A DNA stretch of 50,996 nucleotides from SYIM01 sp041182885 (GTDB taxonomy: Bacteria > Pseudomonadota > Gammaproteobacteria > Burkholderiales > Burkholderiaceae_E), in NCBI GenBank assembly GCA_049423065.1, contig JBMSQB010000026.1:1-50996 (forward strand), written 5' to 3'. The translations under genes were made by a program, and so were the position numbers. Positions within the stretch are counted from its first letter, which is position 1. Each line of letters opens with the position of its first letter. Shown here piece after piece: positions 28,804 to 36,374 of this stretch. Under the pieces are notes generated by a model. It was not told where the DNA came from. It saw only the letters and a program-made list of their open reading frames with translations, and did no database searches.

Positions 28804-29057
28804 AGATCACGGTGCTTTATTTCGCAGCGCTGCGCGAAGCGCTTGGTACCGAAAGCGAGTCGGTTGAACTGCCCGGGGAGATACACACTGCGGCCGAGCT
28901 TCGCACCTGGCTCGCTCGCCGCGGGGGCGTCTGGTCTGAAGCGCTTGCGCCGGGTCGTGCGCTTCGCATGGCGGTCAACCGTAAACTGGCCGACCCGGCA
29001 ACGCCGCTTGCCGAGGGTGCCGAGGTGGCGGTGTTTCCTCCGGTCACTGGCGGCTGA
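28800..29057 (+). CDS. moaD: Molybdopterin synthase small subunit MoaD (85 aa)
   Basis: MoaD is the ubiquitin-like sulfur carrier of molybdopterin synthase. It begins MKITVLYFAALREALG and ends with the required diglycine (FPPVTGG), whose C-terminal thiocarboxylate donates sulfur. The start overlaps the moeA stop by four bases. moaE follows after 14 bases. Confidence 0.97.
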   Translation: MKITVLYFAALREALGTESESVELPGEIHTAAELRTWLARRGGVWSEALAPGRALRMAVNRKLADPATPLAEGAEVAVFPPVTGG

Positions 29058-29071
29058 AGCGGCTGCATGTC

Positions 29072-29587
29072 ATGAGTGCTATCCGCTCCATCGTGCGCGT
29101 TCAGCAGGATGACTTCGACCTGGGGCTGGAGGTGAAGACACTGCGCGCCGGCGACACCGGGGTAGGGGCCGTTGCAGCGTTCGTGGGCACTGTTCGCGAC
29201 GTCAACGACGGCAGCGGTGTGTCCACGCTCACGCTCGAGCATTACCCGGGCATGACCGAGGCGGCCCTGGAAGACATTGCCGCCCAGGCGCATGCCCGCT
29301 GGCGGTTGAACGCCACGCTGATCATTCACCGATTCGGTGAGTTGCGGCCCACCGACCAGATCGTGATGGTGGGGGTCACGTCGGCGCATCGGGGCGATGC
29401 GTTTTCCGCCTGCGAATTCATCATGGATTTTCTGAAAACCCGCGCGCCGTTCTGGAAAAAGGAACAGACCCCGCAGGGCTCGCGCTGGGTTGATGCGCGC
29501 AGCACCGACGACGACGCGGCGGCGCGTTGGGGGCCGGTGTCTGATCAGACGGGCTCACAGCCTTCGGATGGCCAGCGGACGCGCTGA
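29072..29587 (+). CDS. moaE: Molybdopterin synthase large subunit MoaE (171 aa)
   Basis: MoaE transfers sulfur from MoaD to precursor Z/cPMP to make molybdopterin. Family blocks are VGAVAAFVGTVRD, LEHYPGMTEAALEDIA, IIHRFGELRPTDQIVMVGVTSAHRGDAFSACEFIMDFLKTRAPFWKKE; catalytic-region lysines are about 122 and 129-130. The last about 35 residues form a polar tail beyond the catalytic core. Other molybdenum-cofactor genes (moaA, moaC, mogA) are not in the window. Confidence 0.97.
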   Translation: MSAIRSIVRVQQDDFDLGLEVKTLRAGDTGVGAVAAFVGTVRDVNDGSGVSTLTLEHYPGMTEAALEDIAAQAHARWRLNATLIIHRFGELRPTDQIVMVGVTSAHRGDAFSACEFIMDFLKTRAPFWKKEQTPQGSRWVDARSTDDDAAARWGPVSDQTGSQPSDGQRTR

Positions 29588-29673
29588 GGGCATGGCCTCG
29601 CGTGAGCGCAATGCGGCGCCCCCTTGTGAGTAACCGCCTGATGCCGCGCGCCCTGATCGGTTGAAAGCGCCTG

Positions 29674-30054
29674 ATGTCTTCAACCCTGATCGGTTTATGC
29701 GCTGTCGCTTCGGGCGCCGCGCTGGGCGCGTGTCTGCGCTGGGGGCTGGGCCTTGCCCTCAACGGGATGCAGCCCACATTGCCGCTGGGCACGCTGGCCG
29801 CCAACCTGTTGGGGGGATTCCTCGCTGGCGCGGCAATGGCCTGGCTGATGCGTCATCCCGAACTCTCGCCCGCCTGGCGGCTGTTCATCACCACTGGTTT
29901 TCTGGGTGGACTGACCACGTTCTCAACGTTTTCGGCCGAGTCGCTGGCGCTGCTCATGCGCGGAGAAATGCTGGCCGCCACCGCGCACTCTGCACTGCAT
30001 CTGATCGGCTCGCTCGCGGCTGCCGCGCTTGGCTACCGGCTCGTGGCGAGCTGA
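29674..30054 (+). CDS. crcB: Fluoride channel CrcB/Fluc (126 aa)
   Basis: CrcB is a small four-helix membrane protein that dimerises into a fluoride-exporting channel. The sequence shows SGAALGACLRWGLG, a GTLAANLLGGFLAGAA block and TTGFLGGLTTFSTFSAESL, the conserved pore motif. It starts 86 bases after moaE. The gap carries short inverted repeats but not a complete fluoride riboswitch that I can recognise. Confidence 0.96.
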   Translation: MSSTLIGLCAVASGAALGACLRWGLGLALNGMQPTLPLGTLAANLLGGFLAGAAMAWLMRHPELSPAWRLFITTGFLGGLTTFSTFSAESLALLMRGEMLAATAHSALHLIGSLAAAALGYRLVAS

Positions 30055-30067
30055 TCGGCGCCGCCCT

Positions 30068-31186
30068 CTAACGCTGTGCGGTTCTTACATCGCCGAACAG
30101 GCGAGGGTGCTCGCGTGGCTGGCTGCGCCAGTACTGGCGCGGCGCCGGTACTTCGGCCCCGAGGGTGGCGGCGGCATGCCAGACCCAGCGCGGGTCGTAC
30201 AACATGCCGCGCGCGATGCCGATCAGGTCGGCGCTGCCGTCGGTCAGCACCTGCTCGGCTTGCTGCGGCTCTGTGATGAGGCCTACCGCCATGACCGGGA
30301 TGTCGACCGCCTCGCGGACGGCCCTGGCAAACGGCACCTGGTAACCCGGTCCGAGCGTGATTTTCTGACGCGGTGAAATGCCTGCGCTCGACACATCGAT
30401 CCAGTCAACGCCCAGGGTGGCACAGCGCCGCGCAAACTCGCATGCGTCCGGCACATCCCAGCCACTGCCCTCGATCCAGTCGGTGGCCGACAGCCGGACT
30501 CCAAGTGCCTTGTGCGCGGGCCATGCACTGCGCACCGCCGCAATCACCTCCAGGGGAAAGCGCATACGGTTGTCGAGCGGTCCGCCAAACTCGTCGTTTC
30601 GATGGTTTGCCACGGGCGACAGAAACTGATGAAGCAGATAGCCGTGCGCGGCGTGAACCTCGACGGCATCGAAGCCCAGACGGTCGGCGCGGGCCGCAGC
30701 CGCGACGAAGCTTTCGCATATCTGCGCCAGATCGTGGTGCCCGAGTTCGTCGGGGGCTGCTTCCCCCTCCTTGAGCGCGACCGCGCTGGGTGCCACCGGC
30801 TTCCAGCCGCCGTGAAGGGGAGGAATGAGCGCGCCGCCCTCCCAGGGCCGGCCGCTGGAGCCCTTCCGACCGGCGTGGCCGAGCTGGATCGCGAGCGGTA
30901 TCGGCGAGACACTGCGGATCATGCGGATCACGCCCCCAAGGGCCTCTTCGCAGGCGTCGTCATAGAGGCCGAGACAACCCGGTGTGATCCGGCCGCGCTG
31001 CTCGACCGCGGTGGCCTCCAGAATCAGCAGCCCCGCGCCGCTCAGTGCGAGCTGCCCCAGGTGGGCGAGATGCCATGCCTGGGCACAACCGTCGATCGCC
31101 GAATACTGGCACATGGGCGCAATCACCACCCGGTTCGGTAGCCGGATCGATCGCAGGGACAGGGGTTCGAACAGTCGGACGGTCAT
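30068..31186 (-). CDS. NADH:flavin oxidoreductase of the Old Yellow Enzyme family, YqjM/XenA-like (372 aa)
   Basis: An FMN-dependent ene-reductase that reduces activated C=C bonds. The start at 31186 (MTVRLFEPLSLRSIRLPNRV) matches the family; the frame stays open far upstream on this strand, antisense to clpB, but that part is not family-like. Signatures are VIAPMCQYSA with the Cys of the YqjM/XenA class (Cys26), IQLGHAGRKGSSGRPWEGG, VEVHAAHGYLLHQFLSPVANHRNDEFGG and LTDGSADLIGIARGMLYDP. It is divergent from clpB, with 87 bases between, and convergent with crcB. Confidence 0.95.
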   Translation of the reverse strand: MTVRLFEPLSLRSIRLPNRVVIAPMCQYSAIDGCAQAWHLAHLGQLALSGAGLLILEATAVEQRGRITPGCLGLYDDACEEALGGVIRMIRSVSPIPLAIQLGHAGRKGSSGRPWEGGALIPPLHGGWKPVAPSAVALKEGEAAPDELGHHDLAQICESFVAAAARADRLGFDAVEVHAAHGYLLHQFLSPVANHRNDEFGGPLDNRMRFPLEVIAAVRSAWPAHKALGVRLSATDWIEGSGWDVPDACEFARRCATLGVDWIDVSSAGISPRQKITLGPGYQVPFARAVREAVDIPVMAVGLITEPQQAEQVLTDGSADLIGIARGMLYDPRWVWHAAATLGAEVPAPRQYWRSQPREHPRLFGDVRTAQR

Positions 31187-31204
31187 GGACAGGGCTCCAG
31201 AGGG

Positions 31205-31232
31205 CTTGAAATCGGCGGCAATAACCCGCACG
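31205..31232 (+). promoter_or_regulatory. Heat-shock (sigma32) promoter of clpB
   Basis: CTTGAAA (31205-31211), 13-base spacer, then CCCGCACG (31225-31232) resembling CCCCATNT. This matches the RpoH consensus well and sits about 40 bases upstream of clpB. Confidence 0.7.
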
Positions 31233-31273
31233 TCGAGTAAGGGTGAGATGGCGACCATAAAGGATATCGCGAC

Positions 31274-33874
31274 ATGCGCATCGACAAGTTCACGACGCAA
31301 CTTCAGCAGGCGCTCGGGGAGGCCCAGAGTCTCGCCCTGGCCAATGACAACCAGTACATCGATCCGCTGCATCTGCTGGTGGCGCTGGTTGCCCAGACCG
31401 ACGGATCGGGACGCGCCCTGCTCGAACGCGCCGGGGTGAGGATAGGCCCGCTCAAATCGGCGGCAGAGTCGGCCATCAAGCGGCTCCCCCAGGTGTCGGG
31501 GGCGGGCGGCGATGTGCAGGTTGGGCGAGAACTCGTCAATCTGCTCAACTTGGCCGAAAAAGAGTCCATGAAGCGGGGCGATCAGTTTGTCGCCACCGAA
31601 ATGTTTCTGCTCGCGCTTGCCGACGACAAGGGCGAGGCCGCACGGGTGGCGCGCGAGGCAGGGCTCGGGCGCAAGCCCCTGGAGGCCGCCATCGACGCGG
31701 TGCGCGGCGGCGCCAAGGTGGCCAGCGCCGAGGCCGAAGGTCAGCGCGAGGCGCTCAAGAAATACACCATTGATCTCACCGAGCGCGCGCGGCAGGGCAA
31801 GCTCGACCCGGTGATTGGGCGGGATGATGAAATCCGCCGGGCGATTCAGATCCTTCAGCGTCGCACCAAAAACAATCCGGTGCTGATCGGCGAGCCCGGT
31901 GTCGGCAAGACCGCCATCGTTGAGGGGCTGGCGCAGCGAATCGTCAACGGCGAGGTACCCGATTCCCTGCGCGACAAGCGGGTGCTGGTGCTTGACATGG
32001 CAGGGCTGCTGGCGGGCGCCAAGTTTCGTGGCGAGTTTGAAGAGCGGCTGAAGGCGGTGCTGAAGGAGGTGGCAGCCGACGAAGGCCGGATCATCCTGTT
32101 CATCGACGAAATTCACACCATGGTGGGTGCTGGCAAGGCCGAGGGGGCCATGGACGCGGGCAACATGCTCAAACCCGCGCTCTCGCGTGGCGAGCTGCAC
32201 TGCATTGGCGCCACCACACTCGACGAGTATCGGAAATACATCGAGAAAGATGCCGCACTTGAGCGGCGTTTTCAGAAGGTACTGGTGGGTGAGCCCAGTG
32301 TCGAGGCCACCATTGCCATCCTGCGAGGCCTTCAGGAGCGCTACGAGCTTCACCACGGTGTCGACATCACCGATCCGGCAATTGTGGCCGCGGCCGAGCT
32401 CTCGCACCGCTACATCACCGATCGTTTCCTGCCGGACAAGGCGATCGATCTGATCGACGAGGCGGCTGCGCGCATCAAGATGGAAATCGATTCCAAGCCC
32501 GAGAGCATGGACCGCCTCGATCGCCGCATCATCCAGCTGAAAATCGAGCGCGAGGCAGTCAAGCGCGAAAAAGACGACGCGTCGAAAAAGCGGCTGGATC
32601 TGATCGAGCAGGAAATTCGCAAGCTCGAAAAAGAGTACAGCGATCTTGAAGAGGTGCTGCGTGCAGAGAAAGCGGCGCTGCAGGGCAGTGCGCAGATCAA
32701 GGCCGAGATCGACCGGCTGAAGCTCGAAATGGCTGAGCTGCAGCGCAGGGGGCAGTTCGACAAGCTCGCCGAGATTCAGTACGGCAGGCTCCCCGAACTT
32801 GAAGGGCGGCTCAAGTCGGCGGCTGAAGCCGAGGCCGGGCGCGGACAGGGCGACGCTGGGCGCCCCAGATTGCTGCGCACCCAGGTGGGGGCAGAGGAAA
32901 TCGCCGAGGTCGTCTCGCGCGCCACCGGCATTCCGGTCTCCAAGATGATGCAGGGCGAGCGCGACAAGCTCCTGAAAATGGAAGACTTCCTGCACAAGCG
33001 CCTGGTCGGTCAGGATGAGGCCGTGGCGCTGGTGTCCGATGCGATCCGTCGCTCACGCGCAGGCCTGTCCGATCCCAACCGTCCCTATGGTTCCTTCCTG
33101 TTCCTGGGCCCAACGGGCGTGGGCAAGACCGAACTCTGCAAGGCCCTGGCCGAGTTTTTGTTCGATACCGAAGAGCACATGATCCGCATCGACATGAGCG
33201 AATTCATGGAGCGGCATTCGGTGGCGCGGCTGATTGGCGCCCCCCCTGGCTATGTGGGCTACGAGGAGGGCGGGCATCTCACCGAAGCCGTGCGTCGCAA
33301 GCCCTATAGCGTGATCCTGCTCGATGAAGTCGAGAAGGCGCATCCGGATGTGTTCAACGTGCTGCTGCAGGCGCTCGACGATGGCCGAATGACCGATGGC
33401 CAGGGGCGCACGGTGGACTTCAGAAACACTGTCATCGTCATGACCTCCAACCTTGGCTCGCATGACATCCAGCGCCTTGCAGGCGAGGATCCCGACCTCA
33501 TCAAGGAGGCGGTGATGGGCGAGGTCCGTAAACATTTCCGGCCTGAATTCATCAACCGGATCGACGAAATCGTGGTGTTCCATGCGCTGGCCCGGGATCA
33601 CATTCGGCACATCGCCCGCATCCAGCTCGCTCGGCTCGAGCAGCGTCTGGCGGATCGGGAGATGACGCTCTCGGTCACCGACGCCGCGCTCGACGAGGTG
33701 GCCAAGGTGGGCTTTGATCCGCTCTATGGCGCGCGGCCGCTCAAGCGTGCCATTCAGCAGCACATTGAAAATCCGGTGGCACGGCTGGTTCTCGAGGGGC
33801 GCTTTGGCCCCAAAGACGAGATCCCGGTCGATTTTTCAAACGGCGAATTCCGCTTCGGCCGCATCGTTCACTAG
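31274..33874 (+). CDS. clpB: Chaperone ClpB (866 aa)
   Basis: ClpB is the hexameric AAA+ disaggregase that works with DnaK. The N-terminal domain begins MRIDKFTTQLQQALGEAQSLALANDNQYIDPLHLLVAL. The first ATPase domain has GEPGVGKTAIVEGLAQRIV (near residue 206) and LFIDEIHTMVGAGKAEGAMDAGNMLKP; the ClpB-specific coiled middle domain (about 400-530) is present; the second has GPTGVGKTELCKALAEFLF (near 612) and ILLDEVEKAHPDVFNVLLQALDDGRMTDGQGR. Length is normal. A sigma32-like promoter lies just upstream. Confidence 0.98.
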   Translation: MRIDKFTTQLQQALGEAQSLALANDNQYIDPLHLLVALVAQTDGSGRALLERAGVRIGPLKSAAESAIKRLPQVSGAGGDVQVGRELVNLLNLAEKESMKRGDQFVATEMFLLALADDKGEAARVAREAGLGRKPLEAAIDAVRGGAKVASAEAEGQREALKKYTIDLTERARQGKLDPVIGRDDEIRRAIQILQRRTKNNPVLIGEPGVGKTAIVEGLAQRIVNGEVPDSLRDKRVLVLDMAGLLAGAKFRGEFEERLKAVLKEVAADEGRIILFIDEIHTMVGAGKAEGAMDAGNMLKPALSRGELHCIGATTLDEYRKYIEKDAALERRFQKVLVGEPSVEATIAILRGLQERYELHHGVDITDPAIVAAAELSHRYITDRFLPDKAIDLIDEAAARIKMEIDSKPESMDRLDRRIIQLKIEREAVKREKDDASKKRLDLIEQEIRKLEKEYSDLEEVLRAEKAALQGSAQIKAEIDRLKLEMAELQRRGQFDKLAEIQYGRLPELEGRLKSAAEAEAGRGQGDAGRPRLLRTQVGAEEIAEVVSRATGIPVSKMMQGERDKLLKMEDFLHKRLVGQDEAVALVSDAIRRSRAGLSDPNRPYGSFLFLGPTGVGKTELCKALAEFLFDTEEHMIRIDMSEFMERHSVARLIGAPPGYVGYEEGGHLTEAVRRKPYSVILLDEVEKAHPDVFNVLLQALDDGRMTDGQGRTVDFRNTVIVMTSNLGSHDIQRLAGEDPDLIKEAVMGEVRKHFRPEFINRIDEIVVFHALARDHIRHIARIQLARLEQRLADREMTLSVTDAALDEVAKVGFDPLYGARPLKRAIQQHIENPVARLVLEGRFGPKDEIPVDFSNGEFRFGRIVH

Positions 33875-33879
33875 CGCCT

Positions 33880-33901
33880 CCCGCGCGGTTTTCGCCGCGG
33901 G
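33880..33901 (+). other. Hairpin after clpB
   Basis: CCCGCG...CGCGGG around a loop containing TTTT, six bases after the clpB stop. There is no T tract after it, so it is at best a weak terminator or an RNA-stabilising hairpin. Confidence 0.4.
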
Positions 33902-33920
33902 CTTTGCGCTCACGCGTCTG

Positions 33921-33944
33921 CGGGCTTGCTTCTTAGCAAGCCCG
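33921..33944 (+). other. Hairpin between clpB and flp
   Basis: CGGGCTTGCT, loop TCTT, AGCAAGCCCG: a perfect 10-bp stem without a T tract. With the hairpin at 33880 it may separate clpB from the pilus locus. Confidence 0.55.
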
Positions 33945-34004
33945 GGCGCGATCGCTCATTGCGGTCGTGTCTCGTCATTCTTACTCTCGCTTCTCGTATC
34001 ACCG

Positions 34005-34020
34005 CACACATCGGTGTGTG
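34005..34020. promoter_or_regulatory. Inverted repeat upstream of the flp pilin gene
   Basis: CACACA, TCGG, TGTGTG: a 6-bp perfect repeat 94 bases before flp. The 239-base clpB-flp interval (33875-34113) also holds a weak sigma70-like pair TTGCGG/TACTCT (33959/33982). No sigma54 site was seen. Confidence 0.4.
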
Positions 34021-34113
34021 GCGATGCGAAGCCCCGCTGATCTCGCGATCACAGGGTTTCGTCGTCGTCCGGCGCGCGCGGACGACATCACTCAACGAGA
34101 TGGAGAGCAACAG

Positions 34114-34323
34114 ATGTCAACAGCACTCAAAAACTTCTGGCGGGACGAGTCCGGTGTCACGGCGATCGAATATGGCTTGATTGCCGGACTGTTGGCGGTC
34201 GTGGTCATCGCTGCCGTGACCGCAGCCGGGGGTAACCTCAACGCGATCTTCTCGCTGGTTTGCAACAAGCTGAACGGTGCGGTGACCGCAGGCGGTGGCA
34301 CGGCAGTAGGCTGCCCGGCCTGA
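34114..34323 (+). CDS. flp: Flp/Fap-type pilin (69 aa)
   Basis: This is the major structural prepilin of a Tad (type IVc) pilus. The class-specific processing site is DESG|VTAIEYGLIAGLLAVVVIAAV: Gly14 precedes the cleavage site, with Glu19-Tyr20 at positions 5-6 of the mature pilin and a hydrophobic helix to about residue 37. The C-terminal part (about 38-69) is longer than in many 50-60 residue Flp pilins and contains Cys50 and Cys67, which could form a disulfide. The start at 34114 follows GGAG. First gene of the tad locus; a hairpin follows it. Confidence 0.93.
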   Translation: MSTALKNFWRDESGVTAIEYGLIAGLLAVVVIAAVTAAGGNLNAIFSLVCNKLNGAVTAGGGTAVGCPA

Positions 34324-34362
34324 TCGGGTTGGTCTCGGGCATGCGGCGCATCGGGTTCTGTG

Positions 34363-34383
34363 GGAAGCGGTTCGAACGCTTCC
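34363..34383 (+). promoter_or_regulatory. Hairpin between flp and the prepilin peptidase gene
   Basis: GGAAGCG, loop GTTCGAA, CGCTTCC: a perfect 7-bp stem 40 bases after the flp stop, with no T tract. A hairpin here could protect an abundant flp mRNA or lower downstream expression. Confidence 0.5.
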
Positions 34384-34396
34384 GGGCTGGTTGTTG

Positions 34397-34984
34397 ATGG
34401 CGTTCGATCTCTGGATGGTTCGGCTCGGGCAGTTGGGGTTTGCTCTGTTGCTTGCGGCCAGTTGCGTGAGCGACTGGCGCAGCCGACGCATTCCCAACGT
34501 GCTGACCGTTGCCGGGCTGTTCGGTGCGTTGGCCTTTCACGGACTCGCACCGGGTGGGGCGGGGTTGTTTGACCCCTACCTGCCCGGTGGCCTGGGGCTG
34601 AAGGCGTCCCTCCTTGGTGCTGGCGTCGCACTTGTTCTGCTGCTGCTCCCCTATTCACGCGGCTGGATGGGTGCCGGCGACACCAAGCTGATGGCAGCCG
34701 TCGGGGGATTCGTGGGCCTCGCCGCACTGCCCGCGGTTCTGCTGGGGGTGATGCTCTCGGCCGGCGTGCTGGCTCTTGTTTACGCGTTGCTCGATCGCGA
34801 GCTCCGATCGGCGGGCGCCCGTATCGCAGGCTGGATGCGATGGCCACTGGTGACGCCGGGTGATGTGAGGGGTCATGAGGCTGACGCATCCGTCGCGCCC
34901 GCACCGCGCCTGCCGATGGCGCTTGCCATTGCGTCAGGGGTCGCAGGCTTCGCGCTCGCTGCTCATTTCAATCTGCTCGGCTAG
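34397..34984 (+). CDS. Prepilin peptidase TadV/CpaA (195 aa)
   Basis: A small inner-membrane aspartic protease that processes Flp and pseudopilins. The two catalytic Asp are visible: Asp27 in ASCVSDWRSRRIPN and Asp96 in RGWMGAGDTKLMAAVGG (the GxGD motif, 93-96). Several hydrophobic segments are present. The ATG at 34397 is taken; a TTG six bases upstream is possible. The tail after the last loop ends in a further hydrophobic helix (PMALAIASGVAGFALAAHF). Confidence 0.93.
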   Translation: MAFDLWMVRLGQLGFALLLAASCVSDWRSRRIPNVLTVAGLFGALAFHGLAPGGAGLFDPYLPGGLGLKASLLGAGVALVLLLLPYSRGWMGAGDTKLMAAVGGFVGLAALPAVLLGVMLSAGVLALVYALLDRELRSAGARIAGWMRWPLVTPGDVRGHEADASVAPAPRLPMALAIASGVAGFALAAHFNLLG

Positions 34985-35009
34985 CGCCGGGCTGTACAGG
35001 TGTTGATAC

Positions 35010-36374
35010 ATGGATATGACTGAACTCGATCGTGCAGGTGCCCTGCCCAACCCGAATCCGCCCTTGGGCCAGCCACGGTCGCCGCTCACCATCGAGGACA
35101 CCGGATTGGCGCCTGGCTGGTTGAACAACCTGGTGCTGCGGCATCTGTATGTCGCGGGCGATATTGATTGCCCGGGGCTGTCGGCACGGCTGCTGCTCCC
35201 CGTACGCCTGTTGGACACATTGATCGGAAAGTTGCGAATGGCCAAATTGATTGAACCGGTGGGCGGCAACCGCTCATCATCGCAGTGGACATTCGCACTG
35301 ACCGACAGCGGCAGAGCCCACGCGGCGCAAGCGCTGTCGAATAGTCGTTATGTGGGCCCCGCACCGGTGAGTCTGGACGACTACCGCCGGCAGCTGGCCA
35401 CGCGGGCGCTGCCCCAGCCCACCTCGTGCGGTGGGCACCCGCTGACTGATGCGTTCGAGAGCCTCGCGCTCGACGACTCCATGATGGAGCAGCTTGGCAT
35501 TGCCCTTTCCTCACAAAGAAATTTCGTGGTTCACGGTCCGCCAGGTAGCGGGCGCTCGAGCGTGGTGGGTCAGTTGGCGGCGATCTCGCGAGGCGTCGTC
35601 TGGTTGCCGCACGCCGTGCTCGCTGGCGATCAGGTGGTTCGAATTTTTGATGGCGCGTTGCATGAGCCGGTTGATGGGGCGATCGCACCCGAGCCGCAGA
35701 CGCCAGCCGAGCAGTTGAGGGCTTCAACAGGGGAGCTTGCGGGTGATCGACGTTGGGTGGCCTGTCGGGAACCCGTGGTGCGGGTCAATGGAGCGATGGG
35801 TCGACAGGCGCTGACTGCCCGAACAATTCACGATGATCAGTCGATCGAGGCACCGGTCGCGGTCAAGGCGTCACCGGGCACGCTGGTTGTCGATGATGCC
35901 AGCGCTGCGGGTCGCGGTTTCGAGCCAGTGCTTCGCCGCCTCCACGCTGCGATCGAGCGCGGCGCTGACCGGGTGACTCGCCGGGATGGTCAGGTGATCG
36001 ACTTTCCCCTCAGGTTGCGATTGGTGACCGTTGAGTCCCATCCACCCGCTCGCCGCGGGTTTCAGCGGCGTGGCGCGCGCCTCGCTCATTCGGTAGCACT
36101 GGGGCCACTCTCGGTGCATTCCTATCGGCGTGCAATGCAACTCGCGGCGCGCAAACACGGACTCCGTTGCGATATCCACGCCGAGGACGCTCTGCTCGCC
36201 CAGCACCGGGAAGGCGAGGGGGTCGGCCGGCTGGCGGCGGTCCCGGATGCGTTGTTTGGCCGAATCGCCGACCGGTTGCTCTGGCAGGGGGGGCCGCCTG
36301 TCGTCGATCAGACACAGATCGACTGGGCCTGGCAGCAGCTCTTCGGGCGCACGCCTGCCGGGGAGGGGCGATGA
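35010..36374 (+). CDS. Divergent AAA-type ATPase-like protein with degenerate P-loop (454 aa)
   Basis: The layout recalls a family usually called 'ATPase with chaperone activity': an N-terminal winged-helix-like part (about 30-115, LNNLVLRHLYVAGDID...DTLIGKLRMAKLIE...ALTDSGRAHAAQAL), the linker RYVGPAPVSLDDYRRQL, then an AAA-like core. The P-loop GPPGSGRSS (176-184) has Arg182 where Lys is expected. The Walker B-like TLVVDDAS (291-298) reads DD rather than DE. The usual arginine-finger/sensor region is unlike typical members. ATP hydrolysis is therefore doubtful and nucleotide binding uncertain. The stop overlaps cpaB (ATGA), so it is a genuine part of the tad operon. Role unknown. Confidence 0.75.
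   Translation: MDMTELDRAGALPNPNPPLGQPRSPLTIEDTGLAPGWLNNLVLRHLYVAGDIDCPGLSARLLLPVRLLDTLIGKLRMAKLIEPVGGNRSSSQWTFALTDSGRAHAAQALSNSRYVGPAPVSLDDYRRQLATRALPQPTSCGGHPLTDAFESLALDDSMMEQLGIALSSQRNFVVHGPPGSGRSSVVGQLAAISRGVVWLPHAVLAGDQVVRIFDGALHEPVDGAIAPEPQTPAEQLRASTGELAGDRRWVACREPVVRVNGAMGRQALTARTIHDDQSIEAPVAVKASPGTLVVDDASAAGRGFEPVLRRLHAAIERGADRVTRRDGQVIDFPLRLRLVTVESHPPARRGFQRRGARLAHSVALGPLSVHSYRRAMQLAARKHGLRCDIHAEDALLAQHREGEGVGRLAAVPDALFGRIADRLLWQGGPPVVDQTQIDWAWQQLFGRTPAGEGR

Noticed and set aside
29588..29673. Possible fluoride riboswitch before crcB
   Set aside because: Pieces such as ATGG, AACCGCC and CTGATG are present, but the conserved GGNGATGG start and the pseudoknot pairing cannot be matched in the 86-base gap.
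31187..32995. A long minus-strand open frame antisense to clpB, continuous with the Old-Yellow-Enzyme frame
   Set aside because: The family-like protein begins at 31186; upstream residues match no fold and are the mirror of clpB codon structure in GC-rich DNA.
33875..34113. Integration site of a mobile island carrying the tad locus
   Set aside because: No tRNA, integrase, direct repeats or composition change was visible at either end of the tad locus; acquisition cannot be argued from this sequence.
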